The notes beneath the pieces were generated by a model. It did no database searches and had not been told where the DNA came from. It saw only the letters and a list, made by a program, of their open reading frames with translations. Below are positions 44,539 through 53,909 of a DNA stretch of 64,000 bases, piece after piece; position 1 is the stretch's first letter, and each line of letters begins with the position of its first letter. A program made the translations under genes and the position numbers. The stretch lies in contig CAKOSA010000001.1 in the NCBI GenBank assembly GCA_934101865.1, positions 52,157-116,156 of the forward strand. Reading direction: 5' to 3'. This stretch comes from an uncultured Bacilli bacterium. Its GTDB lineage: Bacteria > Bacillota_I > Bacilli_A > RF39 > UBA660.

Positions 44539-44838
44539 ATGAAAGCTATTATCGAAACAGGTGGAAAACAATACTACGTTAGTGAAGGCGATGTAATTTA
44601 TATCGAAAAACTAGATGCCGAAGAAGGAAAAGAAGTTGTATTTGACAAAGTCCTTATGGCAGATGGAGTAGTAGGAAACCCTTATGTAAAAGGTGCAAAA
44701 GTTGTTGGAGTTGTAGAAAAACAAGGAAAAGCCAAGAAGATAACAATATTTAGATATAAACAAAAGAAAAGATCTACAAGAAAAAAACAAGGTCACCGTC
44801 AACCATATACCAAAGTTACTATTAAATCAGTAAAATAG
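44539..44838 (+). CDS. rplU: 50S ribosomal protein L21
   Basis: A 99-aa L21: [24 protein letters not shown], the loop [18 protein letters not shown] and the basic RNA-binding end [20 protein letters not shown]. Full length. AAGGAGG precedes the ATG. First gene of the L21-Prp-L27 operon and probably autoregulated through the upstream leader. Confidence 0.97.
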   Translation: MKAIIETGGKQYYVSEGDVIYIEKLDAEEGKEVVFDKVLMADGVVGNPYVKGAKVVGVVEKQGKAKKITIFRYKQKKRSTRKKQGHRQPYTKVTIKSVK

Positions 44839-44845
44839 GTGAATT

Positions 44846-45139
44846 ATGATAAAAGTATATAATTATAAAGACAAAATAACCATAAGTGGTCACGCGAGTT
44901 ATAATGAGAAAGGACAAGATATAGTTTGTTCTTCTGTAAGTAGCATTGTAATGACTACAATTAATGCTATAAATAACCTTGAAGAAGGTGCAATAAAAAG
45001 TGTTGTAAAGGAAGGTTATACGGAGATAATTATTCTAAAAAATTCCCTTATAGTAACAAAACTATTAGAAAATATGATTAATTGTTTAAAATCAGTAGAA
45101 AAAAATTATCCAAAAAATATAAAAGTTAAGGAGGAATAA
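44846..45139 (+). CDS. prp: Ribosomal-processing cysteine protease Prp
   Basis: A 97-aa YsxB/Prp protease. The active-site His lies in [21 protein letters not shown] and the Cys in the same block (DIVCSS). Prp removes the N-terminal extension of L27 in Bacillota. It sits between rplU and rpmA, 7 bp and 1 bp away, as in Bacillus and Staphylococcus. Confidence 0.92.
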   Translation: MIKVYNYKDKITISGHASYNEKGQDIVCSSVSSIVMTTINAINNLEEGAIKSVVKEGYTEIIILKNSLIVTKLLENMINCLKSVEKNYPKNIKVKEE

Positions 45140-45140
45140 T

Positions 45141-45431
45141 ATGGCTAAGTTCTTAGAATTAGATATACAATTATTTGCTCATAAAAAAGGACAATCATCT
45201 ACATCAAACGGTAGAGATTCAGCAGGTCGTAGACTTGGAGCAAAAGCCGCAGACGGTGAATACATTTCCGCAGGATCTATAATTTATCGTCAAAGAGGAA
45301 CTAAAATACATCCCGGAGAAAACGTAGGAAGAGGAACTGATGATACTCTTTATGCAAAAGTATCTGGATATGTAAAATATGAACATTATGGAAAAGATAG
45401 AAAAAAAGTTAGTGTTTATCTTGAAAAATAA
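45141..45431 (+). CDS. rpmA: 50S ribosomal protein L27 with cleavable N-terminal extension
   Basis: A 96-aa L27. [13 protein letters not shown] precedes the mature start [14 protein letters not shown]; the extension ending in QLFA is the Prp cleavage signature. The body includes [44 protein letters not shown]. Mature N-terminal residues reach the peptidyl-transferase centre. TAAGGAGG precedes the ATG. Confidence 0.97.
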   Translation: MAKFLELDIQLFAHKKGQSSTSNGRDSAGRRLGAKAADGEYISAGSIIYRQRGTKIHPGENVGRGTDDTLYAKVSGYVKYEHYGKDRKKVSVYLEK

Positions 45432-45442
45432 ACACTAATTTT
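45411..45442 (+). terminator. rpmA terminator
   Basis: AGTGTTTA (45411-45418) pairs with TAAACACT (45429-45436), followed by T-rich DNA; the arms overlap the stop codon. Confidence 0.8.
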
Positions 45443-45500
45443 TCTTTACTTTTATCAAATTAAAGTGTATAATAATGATATAAGTAAAGGAGAGGGAAGT

Positions 45501-46721
45501 ATGCTAAGTTTTTTACTATCTCTAACCCCTTGTGAGCAACCCGATGTATTACAAATAATAAGAATTATTAAAGTAATAATGCAAATAATATGTATTGTAA
45601 TACCAATATGTGTTTTCGTTTTTGTAACTATTGATTTTGCCAAAAATGTCATTTCATCAGAAGAAAGAGACATCGAAGGAAATAAAAAAATAGCCCTTAA
45701 ACGAATAATAATGGGAGTAGCAGTATTCTTTGTTCCAACTATCGTAATGGCTGTAAATAATATGCTTGGTTCTCTTGGTGTAAATTATGCAGACTGTTTA
45801 ACTAATGCTACCGCAGATGGAATAGGGCAGGCTAAAATAAATTATAGTGCTTATCAAAAATCATTAGAGTTATCAATCCAAAAGACAATTGAAGCTTCTA
45901 AACAAGAAAAACCATCTACAAGTGGAACAGTTAATAGAGATAATAACTTTGATAAAATAAAAGGTCATAATACAGATGATGAATCTTCTGATAATTCATC
46001 ATCTGGAAGCACATCAACAGGAACATATACTTATTCAAGTAACAAAATATCTTGGAGTGAAGTAGATGGTGCAAAAGTAAGAAGCTTTATTCATAAAATG
46101 GAAGGAACTTCCTCAACCACTTGTGATAATAATAATGGTTACAAAGTAATATATGACTCTATTGCTGGAAGTGAATCCACAGCTTATGGTATAACAAAAA
46201 AGTATACCCTAAATACCATTCGTAGTTGCAGTAAATTGTCTGATAGTGAGAAAACACACTTTTCTGATTCCAATTTCACAACTAATGCTTGTATATCTAA
46301 AAGTATTATGGATAAAGCAGCCGATTGTATCTATGATTCTCACGCCGAGACTATAATTAGTACCATTAAGTCAAGCTGTGGCAATGATGTAAAATTTACT
46401 GAAAATCAGTGGATAGCCATTATGGATGAAGCCAATAGTGGAATAGGTCACGCAACCGAATCATTTAAAAAGTACTGTTCCGCCATCAAGTCTGGTAAAA
46501 ACGGAAATGATGCCCTTTTTATGGAATACTTTAAAAGAAAAAGGATGAATCCATCTTGTGTTTATGAGGCACGACGTGATTGTGAAGCAAGATTATTCTT
46601 TGATGGCGATGATACTTGTGGTGGCCAAAGCCCTTATGATGCAAACTATAAATATAAATACAATAAATATTTAGATACAAGTGTATATAGTATAACAACT
46701 GATAAAACTTGTAAAGGATAG
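45501..46721 (+). CDS. Membrane-anchored GH24-like lysozyme with VirB2-like N-terminal module
   Basis: A 406-aa protein. Residues 1-90 form two hydrophobic helices around a charged loop (IICIVIPICVFVFVTIDFA, KRIIMGVAVFFVPTIVMAV), the plan of VirB2/TrbC-type pilins. After a Ser/Thr/Gly linker comes a lysozyme-like domain: Glu in IHKMEG, then YDSIAGSESTAYGIT (compare GH24 Y.D..G..T.GyG) and ENQWIAIMDEANSG. Many cysteines may form disulphides. Its first 150 residues closely match the next protein. Probably cuts peptidoglycan outside the membrane. AAAGGAGAGGGA precedes the ATG at 45501. Confidence 0.7.
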   Translation: MLSFLLSLTPCEQPDVLQIIRIIKVIMQIICIVIPICVFVFVTIDFAKNVISSEERDIEGNKKIALKRIIMGVAVFFVPTIVMAVNNMLGSLGVNYADCLTNATADGIGQAKINYSAYQKSLELSIQKTIEASKQEKPSTSGTVNRDNNFDKIKGHNTDDESSDNSSSGSTSTGTYTYSSNKISWSEVDGAKVRSFIHKMEGTSSTTCDNNNGYKVIYDSIAGSESTAYGITKKYTLNTIRSCSKLSDSEKTHFSDSNFTTNACISKSIMDKAADCIYDSHAETIISTIKSSCGNDVKFTENQWIAIMDEANSGIGHATESFKKYCSAIKSGKNGNDALFMEYFKRKRMNPSCVYEARRDCEARLFFDGDDTCGGQSPYDANYKYKYNKYLDTSVYSITTDKTCKG

Positions 46722-46732
46722 AAGGAGGAAAA

Positions 46733-47827
46733 ATGATAGACTTATTTTTAGCTTTAAGCCCTTGTCAGCAACCCGATGTACTCCAAATAATAAGAATAAT
46801 AAAAGTAATAATGCGAATAATATGTATTGTAATACCAATATGTGTTTTCATTTTTGTAACTATTGATTTTGCCAAAAATGTAATGGCATCAAGTGAAAAG
46901 GATATTGAAGGAAATACTAAACTTGCTATAAAAAGAATAATAATGGGAGTAGCTGTATTTCTTGTTCCAACTATTGTAATGGCTGTAAATAATCTGCTCG
47001 GTTCTCTTGGCGTTAACTATGCTGCTTGCCTAACTAATGCAACCAAAGACGGAATAGCCCAAGCCAAAGTAACCTATAAAGCATATCAAGATAGTCTAAA
47101 TAATCAAATAAATAATACTATAAATAGTAATAAAGATAATAAACCATCATCAGGAGGAACAGTAAATAGAGATAATGGTTTCTCTAACATAAAAGGACAT
47201 AATGATGATAGTGATAGTAGTTCTTCTGGTTCAGGAGACAACTCGGGAGGTACCACTGGCGATAATAGTGGTGGAACAATAGATTCAGGAGGAACAGTAA
47301 CAGATGTAGATACTGATGTTGTGATTAATAAACAAGCTCTTTTTGTAGGAGATTCTCGAACAGTTGGAATGTGTAATGCAAAGGGAGTAGGAGGATATTG
47401 TGTTGCCAAAGAAGGCCAAGGTTTAAAATGGTTAAAAACAAATATGACTCAACAGTCAATAACAAACAAATTAAAAGATAAATCATATAAAGTTATGGTA
47501 ATTAGTCTTGGAATAAATGATTTAGGTTATGTAAATGATTACGTTAAATACTACAAAGAAATGGCGGACAAATATACAAGTGTCAAAATTATTGCAACCT
47601 CCGTAACTAGGGTATTTGATGATACATCAAAATCAATTAAAAATGATAAAGTAAGAATGTTTAACGATAGTTTAAAAAATGGGCTAAGTGGAAGTAAAGT
47701 AACCTATTGTGATATCTATACTCCAACATTCAATAGTCTTAAAGATGCTTCCGACGGAATACATTATGATAATGCTTCATACAAAAAAATATATAATGCC
47801 GTAGCACAGTGTGTAAATAACAATTAG
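46733..47827 (+). CDS. Membrane-anchored SGNH esterase-like protein, paralogue of its neighbour
   Basis: A 364-aa protein. Residues 1-150 (LSPCQQPDVLQIIRIIKVIM, two helices, the shared GTVNRDN and IKGHN linker motifs) are near-identical to the preceding protein. A Gly/Ser linker (about 150-190) leads into an SGNH hydrolase domain: nucleophile block LFVGDSRTVGM, ISLGINDLG, and the Asp/His pair in DGIHYDNASY. Such esterases often remove O-acetyl groups from wall sugars. AGAAGGAGG precedes the ATG; 11 bp separate the two genes, so they are co-transcribed. Confidence 0.75.
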   Translation: MIDLFLALSPCQQPDVLQIIRIIKVIMRIICIVIPICVFIFVTIDFAKNVMASSEKDIEGNTKLAIKRIIMGVAVFLVPTIVMAVNNLLGSLGVNYAACLTNATKDGIAQAKVTYKAYQDSLNNQINNTINSNKDNKPSSGGTVNRDNGFSNIKGHNDDSDSSSSGSGDNSGGTTGDNSGGTIDSGGTVTDVDTDVVINKQALFVGDSRTVGMCNAKGVGGYCVAKEGQGLKWLKTNMTQQSITNKLKDKSYKVMVISLGINDLGYVNDYVKYYKEMADKYTSVKIIATSVTRVFDDTSKSIKNDKVRMFNDSLKNGLSGSKVTYCDIYTPTFNSLKDASDGIHYDNASYKKIYNAVAQCVNNN

Positions 47828-47848
47828 GGAAAATCCTATTGTTATTTT
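47818..47848 (+). terminator. Terminator after the SGNH gene
   Basis: AACAATTAGG and CCTATTGTT arms around GAAAAT, then ATTTTTTC. Confidence 0.8.
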
Positions 47849-47860
47849 TTCTATATATAT

Positions 47861-47886
47861 AAAACAAAAAAACCCTTTCGGGTTTA
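47861..47886 (-). terminator. tRNA-Ser terminator
   Basis: On the minus strand AACCC-GAAA-GGGTT followed by a T tract. Confidence 0.8.
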
Positions 47887-47897
47887 ATAAACATTAA

Positions 47898-47988
47898 TGG
47901 CGGAGACAGAGAGATTTGAACTCTCGCACCAGTTTCCCAGTCTACACCCTTAGCAGGGGCGCCTCTTCAGCCTCTTGAGTATGTCTCC
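47898..47988 (-). tRNA. tRNA-Ser (GCU)
   Basis: 91 nt, class II with a long variable arm and encoded CCA. The acceptor stem pairs GGAGACA with TGTCTCC; loop CTGCTAA gives anticodon GCU, reading AGC/AGU. Confidence 0.94.
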
Positions 47989-48055
47989 AAAAACGCTTAC
48001 ATATTAATTTTAACCCAAATTAAAGCGTTTGTCAATCCCTTTTTACAAAGTTTTA

Positions 48056-49162
48056 CTATCTTTTTGCCATCCACTGTTCAAAAGTGTCCCCACTATCATA
48101 AATTTCCTTAGCATAATCTTTACCAACATACCTATAATGCCAAGGTTCATACATATAACCAGTAATATATTCCTTTTCCCTAGGATATCTCAAAATAAAT
48201 CCATACTTATAAGAATTACTAATAAGCCAAGAATATTCCATCTCCCCATCTTCAATATAAGTAAAAGCCCCATTCAAAATATCAACCGCCAGACCCGTCT
48301 GATGCTCACTATATCCTGCCCTTGCCGAATAAGTCTCAGCCTTATCAAATCCATCCATTAACACATACCTATTATACAAATTACTCTGATAGTCATAACT
48401 CCTATAACCACTGCCAACAAAAATATTAACCCCCTCTTTCTTAGCATCATCCGCCATAGCCTTAAAAGCCTCATAACTATCACTTCTCATATACTGATTT
48501 TTAATCCCATAACTAAGTTCAACACTAACAAGCCCTTCCGGAACATAACCACTATCAAGCTTATGATACTTATTAACATAAACCAAAATATCATCCGGAT
48601 TACTAACATCCTCTACATTCGTATAATAATCATTATCAAGACCAATATTAACAAAAATAACATTATCATTAAGCTCATTTTCCGGATGCATACCAACATA
48701 ATTAATATACCTCTCCAAATTGCCCTTGATAAAATACTTGCAACTCATAACCCTACTAAAATTCTCATTATACTTACTACTAAGCAAATATTCAATATCC
48801 TCACTACTACCAACCCTGTAAAACAAATTAATGTCCCCATCGCTGTACCCATTATCCAAAAAATAATTAACCTCTTTATTAAAATTATCCCTCTTAACAT
48901 AACTAATATTAAGATAATCATCAAGGTAAACACTCTTATAAAGATTATTACTAATAGCCCTCTCCAAGGTGTCCGAATACCCATTAACACTCCTTATCAA
49001 ATTCCTATCCGTTATATAATTAGCACTCCTCTTCGAGTATCCAATTCCCTCCAAGTAAAACTCGCTAAGTTTCCCACTATTATAAACATAGATATATCCG
49101 CCCGTAATGCCGATAAGGACCAAAAGCAAAATAAAATATTTCCTAATACTCATATTTTTCAT
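48056..49162 (-). CDS. D-Ala-D-Ala carboxypeptidase, VanY/M15B type
   Basis: A 368-aa exported enzyme: N-terminal signal anchor (YFILLLVLIGITGGYIYVY), an uncharacterised 170-residue region, then the M15B domain with GSGYRSYDYQSNLY, ARAGYSEHQTGLAVDI (zinc His/Asp) and the catalytic region EPWHYRYVG. It trims the terminal D-Ala from peptidoglycan stems. The ATG at 49160-49162 follows GGTGAT; the frame extends 18 codons further without a ribosome site. Gene on the minus strand, followed by tRNA-Ser in the same direction. Confidence 0.88.
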   Translation of the reverse strand: MKNMSIRKYFILLLVLIGITGGYIYVYNSGKLSEFYLEGIGYSKRSANYITDRNLIRSVNGYSDTLERAISNNLYKSVYLDDYLNISYVKRDNFNKEVNYFLDNGYSDGDINLFYRVGSSEDIEYLLSSKYNENFSRVMSCKYFIKGNLERYINYVGMHPENELNDNVIFVNIGLDNDYYTNVEDVSNPDDILVYVNKYHKLDSGYVPEGLVSVELSYGIKNQYMRSDSYEAFKAMADDAKKEGVNIFVGSGYRSYDYQSNLYNRYVLMDGFDKAETYSARAGYSEHQTGLAVDILNGAFTYIEDGEMEYSWLISNSYKYGFILRYPREKEYITGYMYEPWHYRYVGKDYAKEIYDSGDTFEQWMAKR

Positions 49163-49266
49163 AATATCACCAACCATATAACTATTATACACCAAAAAAG
49201 CAAATAAAATATACAATTATGTTGAAAAAACAAAAAAAGTCTAGTATAATGAAAGCGGTGATAAAA

Positions 49267-50166
49267 ATGTTAAAAGTTGAACACGTAACCAAAAAATACG
49301 GAACCCTAACTGCTGTAAATGATCTCAGTTTTACAGTTGAAGATGGGGAAATTTTTGGACTTTTGGGCCTAAACGGTGCCGGTAAAACGACCACTTTTCG
49401 TATGATTCTAGGTCTCATCGACGATTATGAAGGCCAAATAACAATGGATGGTAAAAAGATAGACTATACGGTGACTGATAAAATCGGCTTTCTAACCGAA
49501 GAACGAAGCCTCCTTACCAAGTTGACTGTTTTAGAACAAATAAAACTATATGGAGTTCTCAAAGGAATGAAAGAAGAAAATATCGAAAAAGAGTTAGATA
49601 AACTCCTTGATAAGTTTGGTATTACCGAATATAAAAATAAAAAAATAAAAGAACTATCCAAAGGAAATCAGCAAAAAGTACAATTCATATCCGCCATAAT
49701 CCATAAGCCCAAACTACTCATATTAGATGAACCATTTTCCGGCTTAGATCCCATAAACGTTGAACTATTCAAAAGCATAATCCTTGAACTACAAAAAGAA
49801 GGAACCAGCATAATATTCTCTTCCCATCGAATGGAACACGTCGAATTATTCTGTGAAAAACTAGTCGTTCTCGTCAAAGGAAAGAGCGTTCTTGAAGGAT
49901 ATCTAAAAGACATCAAAGCCTCTTATAAGAAGAAAAATATCATTGTAAAAGGCGATATAAATAAGGAAGAACTAGAAAAAGAAGCGGGCGTCGTAAGCGT
50001 AACTGAGGAAAAAAATGCTTACCAAATCAAAATCAAAGACGACAGCTATGTCAGCAAAATATTCCAAAAAATCGCAAAATATCCCAATATCACGGCCTTC
50101 AACGTCGAAGATGCTTCCCTTAATGAAATATTTATCGAGAAAGTAGGTGAAGTGTATGAAAAATAA
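49267..50166 (+). CDS. ABC exporter ATP-binding protein
   Basis: A 299-aa ATPase of the NatA/YhaQ type: Walker A GLLGLNGAGKTTTF, signature LSKGNQQKVQFI, Walker B LLILDEPFSGLDP, His switch SSHRMEH, with a C-terminal DUF4162-like extension. It pairs with the permease that follows (11-bp overlap) to form a Na+-export or drug/peptide-export type system; the substrate is unknown. The ATG at 49267 follows GCGGTGAT. Confidence 0.88.
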   Translation: MLKVEHVTKKYGTLTAVNDLSFTVEDGEIFGLLGLNGAGKTTTFRMILGLIDDYEGQITMDGKKIDYTVTDKIGFLTEERSLLTKLTVLEQIKLYGVLKGMKEENIEKELDKLLDKFGITEYKNKKIKELSKGNQQKVQFISAIIHKPKLLILDEPFSGLDPINVELFKSIILELQKEGTSIIFSSHRMEHVELFCEKLVVLVKGKSVLEGYLKDIKASYKKKNIIVKGDINKEELEKEAGVVSVTEEKNAYQIKIKDDSYVSKIFQKIAKYPNITAFNVEDASLNEIFIEKVGEVYEK

Positions 50167-51466
50167 ACTAAAATACCTAATCAAAATGTCCCTTGACAAA
50201 AAAATCAAAACCAAATGGTTCATAGTAGCCAATGTCATTTTCTTCATCGCTATTGCGGGCCTTGTAAATATAGACAATGTAGTAAAATTCTTTGGTGGTG
50301 ATTTTGAAGAAACAACGCACATAATGGTTCTTGATGAAGCAGGTGTATACGATACATTTAATGAAACCTATAAAAATGCCAGCAAATACATAGAAAACCT
50401 ATCTAGCACTAAGGTGGAAAAATATACCAAAACAAGGAAAGACGGTGAAAAAGAAGTCGAAGAGGACAACGATAAAATACTTCTTATCTTAGATAAAGAC
50501 GAAAATAATTATCTCAAAGTCGATTTAATAAGTTATAACGGAGTTGATGCCCTAACCGAAACCGCCATAACAAGTACATTAAATGAAGTGAAAGGCTCCC
50601 TAGTGTTAGACAAATATAATGTCTCCCCAAAACTATTGGAAGAATTAAACACCAAAGTCGATGTAAATAAAGTAAGATTAGATAAAAAAGACACTGATAA
50701 ATATACCGAACAAATAACGGGAGTAGTATTTCCCCTTATAATATTACCATTCTTTATGTTAAGTATGTTCTTAGTAGGTATGATAGGAGCCGAAGTAAAT
50801 GAGGAGAAAACCAGTAAAAGTATGGAAATCATAATATCAAACGTTTCTCCAAAAGTTCATTTCTTCTCCAAAGTAATAGCTGGAAACCTCTTTGTCCTTA
50901 TTCAAGGAGTACTACTCGTATTTTATGCCCTTGTTGGACTAGTAATAAGAATGCTCATATCTGGACCAAACCTATTAGGTTCTATTCCAAGTGAAGCCAA
51001 GGAAATGGTAAATGTCATAACACAAAGCGGAATAATGAGTAAAATAGGAATAATCCTCCCAACAACCCTTATCCTAATGATATTAACCTTTATAGGATAT
51101 TCACTTCTAGCCGGAATACTTGCATCAATGACTACTAACCAAGAAGATTATCAACAACTACAAACCCCAATTGTCATAATTTCTCTTGTCGGATACTATA
51201 TGTCAATGATGGCCTCTGTCTTTGAAGGATCCATCTTCCTAAAAGTAGCATCTTATGTCCCATTCATATCCGCATTACTTTCACCAGTATTACTATTTCT
51301 AGGGCAAATAACATATATAGATGTCTTAATATCTCTCGGATTAATGATATTAGTAATATGGTTCTTAATAAAATACGGACTTAGAATATATAAAGTAGGA
51401 ATACTAAACTATTCATCATCTAATTTGTGGAAAAAAATGTTCAAAGCCGTAAAAAATAAAGATTAA
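50156..51466 (+). CDS. ABC-2 type permease (NatB/YhaP-like)
   Basis: A 436-aa membrane subunit: N-terminal helix (WFIVANVIFFIAIAGLVNI), a large extracytoplasmic loop of about 150 residues, then five to six helices (from VVFPLIILPFFMLSMFLVGMIG onward) with EEKTSKSMEIIISNVSP before the second, the conserved ABC-2 element. The ATG at 50156 follows GTAGGTGAAG and lies inside the ATPase gene, indicating coupling. Confidence 0.86.
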   Translation: MKNKLKYLIKMSLDKKIKTKWFIVANVIFFIAIAGLVNIDNVVKFFGGDFEETTHIMVLDEAGVYDTFNETYKNASKYIENLSSTKVEKYTKTRKDGEKEVEEDNDKILLILDKDENNYLKVDLISYNGVDALTETAITSTLNEVKGSLVLDKYNVSPKLLEELNTKVDVNKVRLDKKDTDKYTEQITGVVFPLIILPFFMLSMFLVGMIGAEVNEEKTSKSMEIIISNVSPKVHFFSKVIAGNLFVLIQGVLLVFYALVGLVIRMLISGPNLLGSIPSEAKEMVNVITQSGIMSKIGIILPTTLILMILTFIGYSLLAGILASMTTNQEDYQQLQTPIVIISLVGYYMSMMASVFEGSIFLKVASYVPFISALLSPVLLFLGQITYIDVLISLGLMILVIWFLIKYGLRIYKVGILNYSSSNLWKKMFKAVKNKD

Positions 51467-51471
51467 AAGCA

Positions 51472-51507
51472 AAGTCCTTGGCAGACAAATGCCCAAGGGC
51501 TTTTTTG
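51472..51507 (+). terminator. ABC operon terminator
   Basis: AAGTCCTTGG and CCCAAGGGCTT arms, then TTTTTT. Confidence 0.75.
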
Positions 51508-51582
51508 TCTAACAAATACTAGCAAACTTTTTACTTATATTATAACTATCCCATTCATATATTAATTATGAGGAAACAAAAT

Positions 51583-51732
51583 ATGAACAAGATTATAAGT
51601 AAAGTAAGAAGTACTATTAGTAAAACAAACGAAGTAGATACAAAAGATTTTTTTACTCCCCGTGAATTAAAACTATTACAAGATCATACCACCAAAGATG
51701 CAAGCCCAATCAAGATAAAAATCGTAATATAA
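51583..51732 (+). CDS. Small basic protein, unknown
   Basis: A 49-aa frame preceded by GAGGAA 8 nt before the ATG. It reads MNKIISKVRSTISKTNEVDT, then KDFFTPRELKLLQDHTTKD and a lysine/isoleucine-rich end. Helix-forming with a TPREL turn; no membrane segment. It lies between two terminators and a -10-like TATTAT, so it may be a separately transcribed small gene. No family recognised. An in-frame ATG at 51568 is a less likely start. Confidence 0.45.
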   Translation: MNKIISKVRSTISKTNEVDTKDFFTPRELKLLQDHTTKDASPIKIKIVI

Positions 51733-51737
51733 CCCTT

Positions 51738-51756
51738 GCAGTTTTTCAAAAACTGC
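51738..51756. repeat. Perfect 19-bp palindrome related to the 1181-1261 array
   Basis: GCAGTTTTTCAAAAACTGC lies 5 bp after the small ORF; it is the perfect form of the imperfect copies near 1200. Confidence 0.55.
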
Positions 51757-51775
51757 ATAATACGGTCTTGATAAA

Positions 51776-51797
51776 CGCCCGTAAAATGGGCTTTTTA
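51776..51797 (+). terminator. Terminator upstream of typA
   Basis: GCCC (51777-51780) pairs with GGGC (51788-51791) across GTAAAAT, then TTTTT. Confidence 0.6.
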
Positions 51798-51868
51798 AGC
51801 CATAATTCCCTTGCGAATTATTTTCAAAATCTCTCTTTCAAAAAAATAAAAAATATAGGAAAAAATGT

Positions 51869-51897
51869 TTGCATTTTCAAAACAAGTATGCTATAAT
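51869..51897 (+). promoter_or_regulatory. typA promoter
   Basis: TTGCAT (51869-51874), 17 nt, TATAAT (51892-51897). Confidence 0.7.
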
Positions 51898-51929
51898 ATG
51901 CTAGGTATGCAGAAAGAAGAGGTAATATT

Positions 51930-53744
51930 ATGGATAACAAAATAAGAAATGTAGCTATCATTGCTCACGTAGACCACGGAAAAACAACGTTTGTCGATAA
52001 ACTATTACAAAAATCACACACATTTAGAGATAACGAAAACGTCGACGAAAGAGCAATGGACTATAATGATATAGAAAAAGAAAGAGGAATAACAATCCTT
52101 GCCAAAACAACAGCAATAAAATATGACGGATATAAAATAAATATATTAGACACCCCAGGTCACGCTGACTTTGGGGGTGAAGTAGAAAGAATAATGAATA
52201 TGGTTGACGGAGTAATGCTTTTAGTAGATGCTTACGAAGGAACAATGCCTCAAACAAGATTCGTATTAAAAAAAGCCCTCGAAGCTGGCGTAAAACCAAT
52301 AGTAGTAATAAATAAAGTAGACAAGCCAACTAGTAGAGTAAATGAAGTATTAGATGAAGTTTTAGACTTATTCATTGAACTTGGAGCCGATGATTCTCAA
52401 CTAGATTTCAAAGTATGTTATGTATCGGCCCTAAACGGAACTTGCAGTATGGACCCTGACGTATCTACTCAAAGTGAAGACTATGATCCAATATTTAAGC
52501 TAATAATAGACGAAGTACCCGCTCCTAAGGTGGACCCCGATGCTCCATTAAAGTTTCAACCCGCCCTTTTAGACTATAACGATTATGTGGGACGTATAGG
52601 AATAGGACGTATTAAAGATGGAAAAATCAAAGTAAATGAGATGGTATCTTGCGTAAGATTAGATGGAAGTATTAAACAATTTAGAGTTCAAAAACTATTC
52701 GGATTTATTGGCCTAAAAAAAGTTGAAATTGAAGAAGCATCTGCTGGTGATATAGTAGCCGTTGCTGGACTTGCCGATATATCAGTAGGGGAGACCATTT
52801 GTAACCCCGGTAAGGAAGAAGCCCTTCCAATTCTTAGAATAGATGAACCAACTCTAAAAATGACCTTTATGACTAACAATTCACCATTTGCAGGTCGTGA
52901 AGGAAAATTCATAACAGCTTCGAAAATAGAAGAAAGATTAAATAAAGAAACACAAAAAGATGTAAGTCTTAAAGTAGAAAAAGCCTCAAACGAGTCTTGG
53001 ACTGTATCTGGCCGTGGTGAATTACACTTAGGTATTCTTATTGAAAATATGCGTAGAGAAGGCTTTGAATTACAAATATCAAAACCAGAAGTAATCATAA
53101 AAGAAATAGACGGCGTAAAATGTGAACCCTATGAAGCCTTGCAAATTGAAGTTCCCGAAGAATCCGTTGGCCCTGTAATAGAAGCCCTTGGATTACGTGG
53201 AGCAACTATGGAAAATATGACTAATATAAATAACCTAGTTAGACTAAACTATACCATTCCATCAAGAGGACTTATTGGTTTTTCAACCGATTTTATGACT
53301 ATGACAAAAGGATACGGTATTCTAAATCATACATTTAGCGAATTTAAACCCGTTGAAAATATCAATATTGGTGAAAGAAAATTAGGCGTTCTCGTATCAA
53401 TGGATAACGGAAAGGCAACCGCATACAGTATTGGCAACCTCGAAGATAGAGGAATAATGTTCATTTTACCAGGAACCGAAGTTTACGAAGGAATGATTAT
53501 CGGTGAATGTAACCGTGAAAATGACCTTGCCGTAAACCCAGTTAAAGGAAAACAATTAACAAATACTCGTGCATCCGGTTCAGACCATACAGTTGTTCTA
53601 AAAAGACCCCGTCAAATTACCCTTGAATATGCACTTGACTATATAAATAGAGACGAACTCGTGGAAGTAACACCAGAATCAATTCGTCTTAGAAAAGAAG
53701 TATTAAATACCGAAGCAAGAAAGAAAGCAGATAGCCGAAGATAA
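51930..53744 (+). CDS. typA: Translational GTPase TypA/BipA
   Basis: A 604-aa ribosome-binding GTPase involved in 50S assembly and stress adaptation. G1 AHVDHGKTT, switch I with ERGITILAK, G3 DTPGHADFGGEVER, G4 VINKVDKP and the downstream EF-G-like domains, including the BipA-specific C-terminal region GLRGATMENM ... RGLIGFSTDFMTMTKGYGILNHTF and TRASGSDHTVVLKRPRQITLEYALDYINRDELVEVTP. Full length. AGAAAGAAGAGG precedes the ATG. Confidence 0.96.
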   Translation: MDNKIRNVAIIAHVDHGKTTFVDKLLQKSHTFRDNENVDERAMDYNDIEKERGITILAKTTAIKYDGYKINILDTPGHADFGGEVERIMNMVDGVMLLVDAYEGTMPQTRFVLKKALEAGVKPIVVINKVDKPTSRVNEVLDEVLDLFIELGADDSQLDFKVCYVSALNGTCSMDPDVSTQSEDYDPIFKLIIDEVPAPKVDPDAPLKFQPALLDYNDYVGRIGIGRIKDGKIKVNEMVSCVRLDGSIKQFRVQKLFGFIGLKKVEIEEASAGDIVAVAGLADISVGETICNPGKEEALPILRIDEPTLKMTFMTNNSPFAGREGKFITASKIEERLNKETQKDVSLKVEKASNESWTVSGRGELHLGILIENMRREGFELQISKPEVIIKEIDGVKCEPYEALQIEVPEESVGPVIEALGLRGATMENMTNINNLVRLNYTIPSRGLIGFSTDFMTMTKGYGILNHTFSEFKPVENINIGERKLGVLVSMDNGKATAYSIGNLEDRGIMFILPGTEVYEGMIIGECNRENDLAVNPVKGKQLTNTRASGSDHTVVLKRPRQITLEYALDYINRDELVEVTPESIRLRKEVLNTEARKKADSRR

Positions 53745-53837
53745 TCTCTTTCTTTTTTTCTCCTTAAAATTTCCTATCAGGAACCATTATTAATATTAAA
53801 TCCCAAACTTTTCTAACTCATTTCTCCCAATCTATGG

Positions 53838-53886
53838 TATAATAAAATTATCAAGTAAAAATCAAGAAGTAATCCCCGATAGGGCC
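53838..53886 (+). promoter_or_regulatory. Promoter -10 and dispersed GC-rich motif, copy 6
   Basis: TATAAT (53838-53843) lies upstream of ATCCCCGATAGGGCC (53872-53886). Here the motif falls within the 5' UTR, 20 bp before the gene, unlike other copies that lie upstream of the promoter. Confidence 0.5.
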
Positions 53887-53909
53887 AAAAAAGAAAAGGT
53901 GGTAATAAT

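Noticed and set aside
48563..49207. 214-codon + strand frame opposite the VanY-type gene
   Set aside because: Ile/Asn-rich antisense shadow of a well-supported gene with clear M15B motifs.
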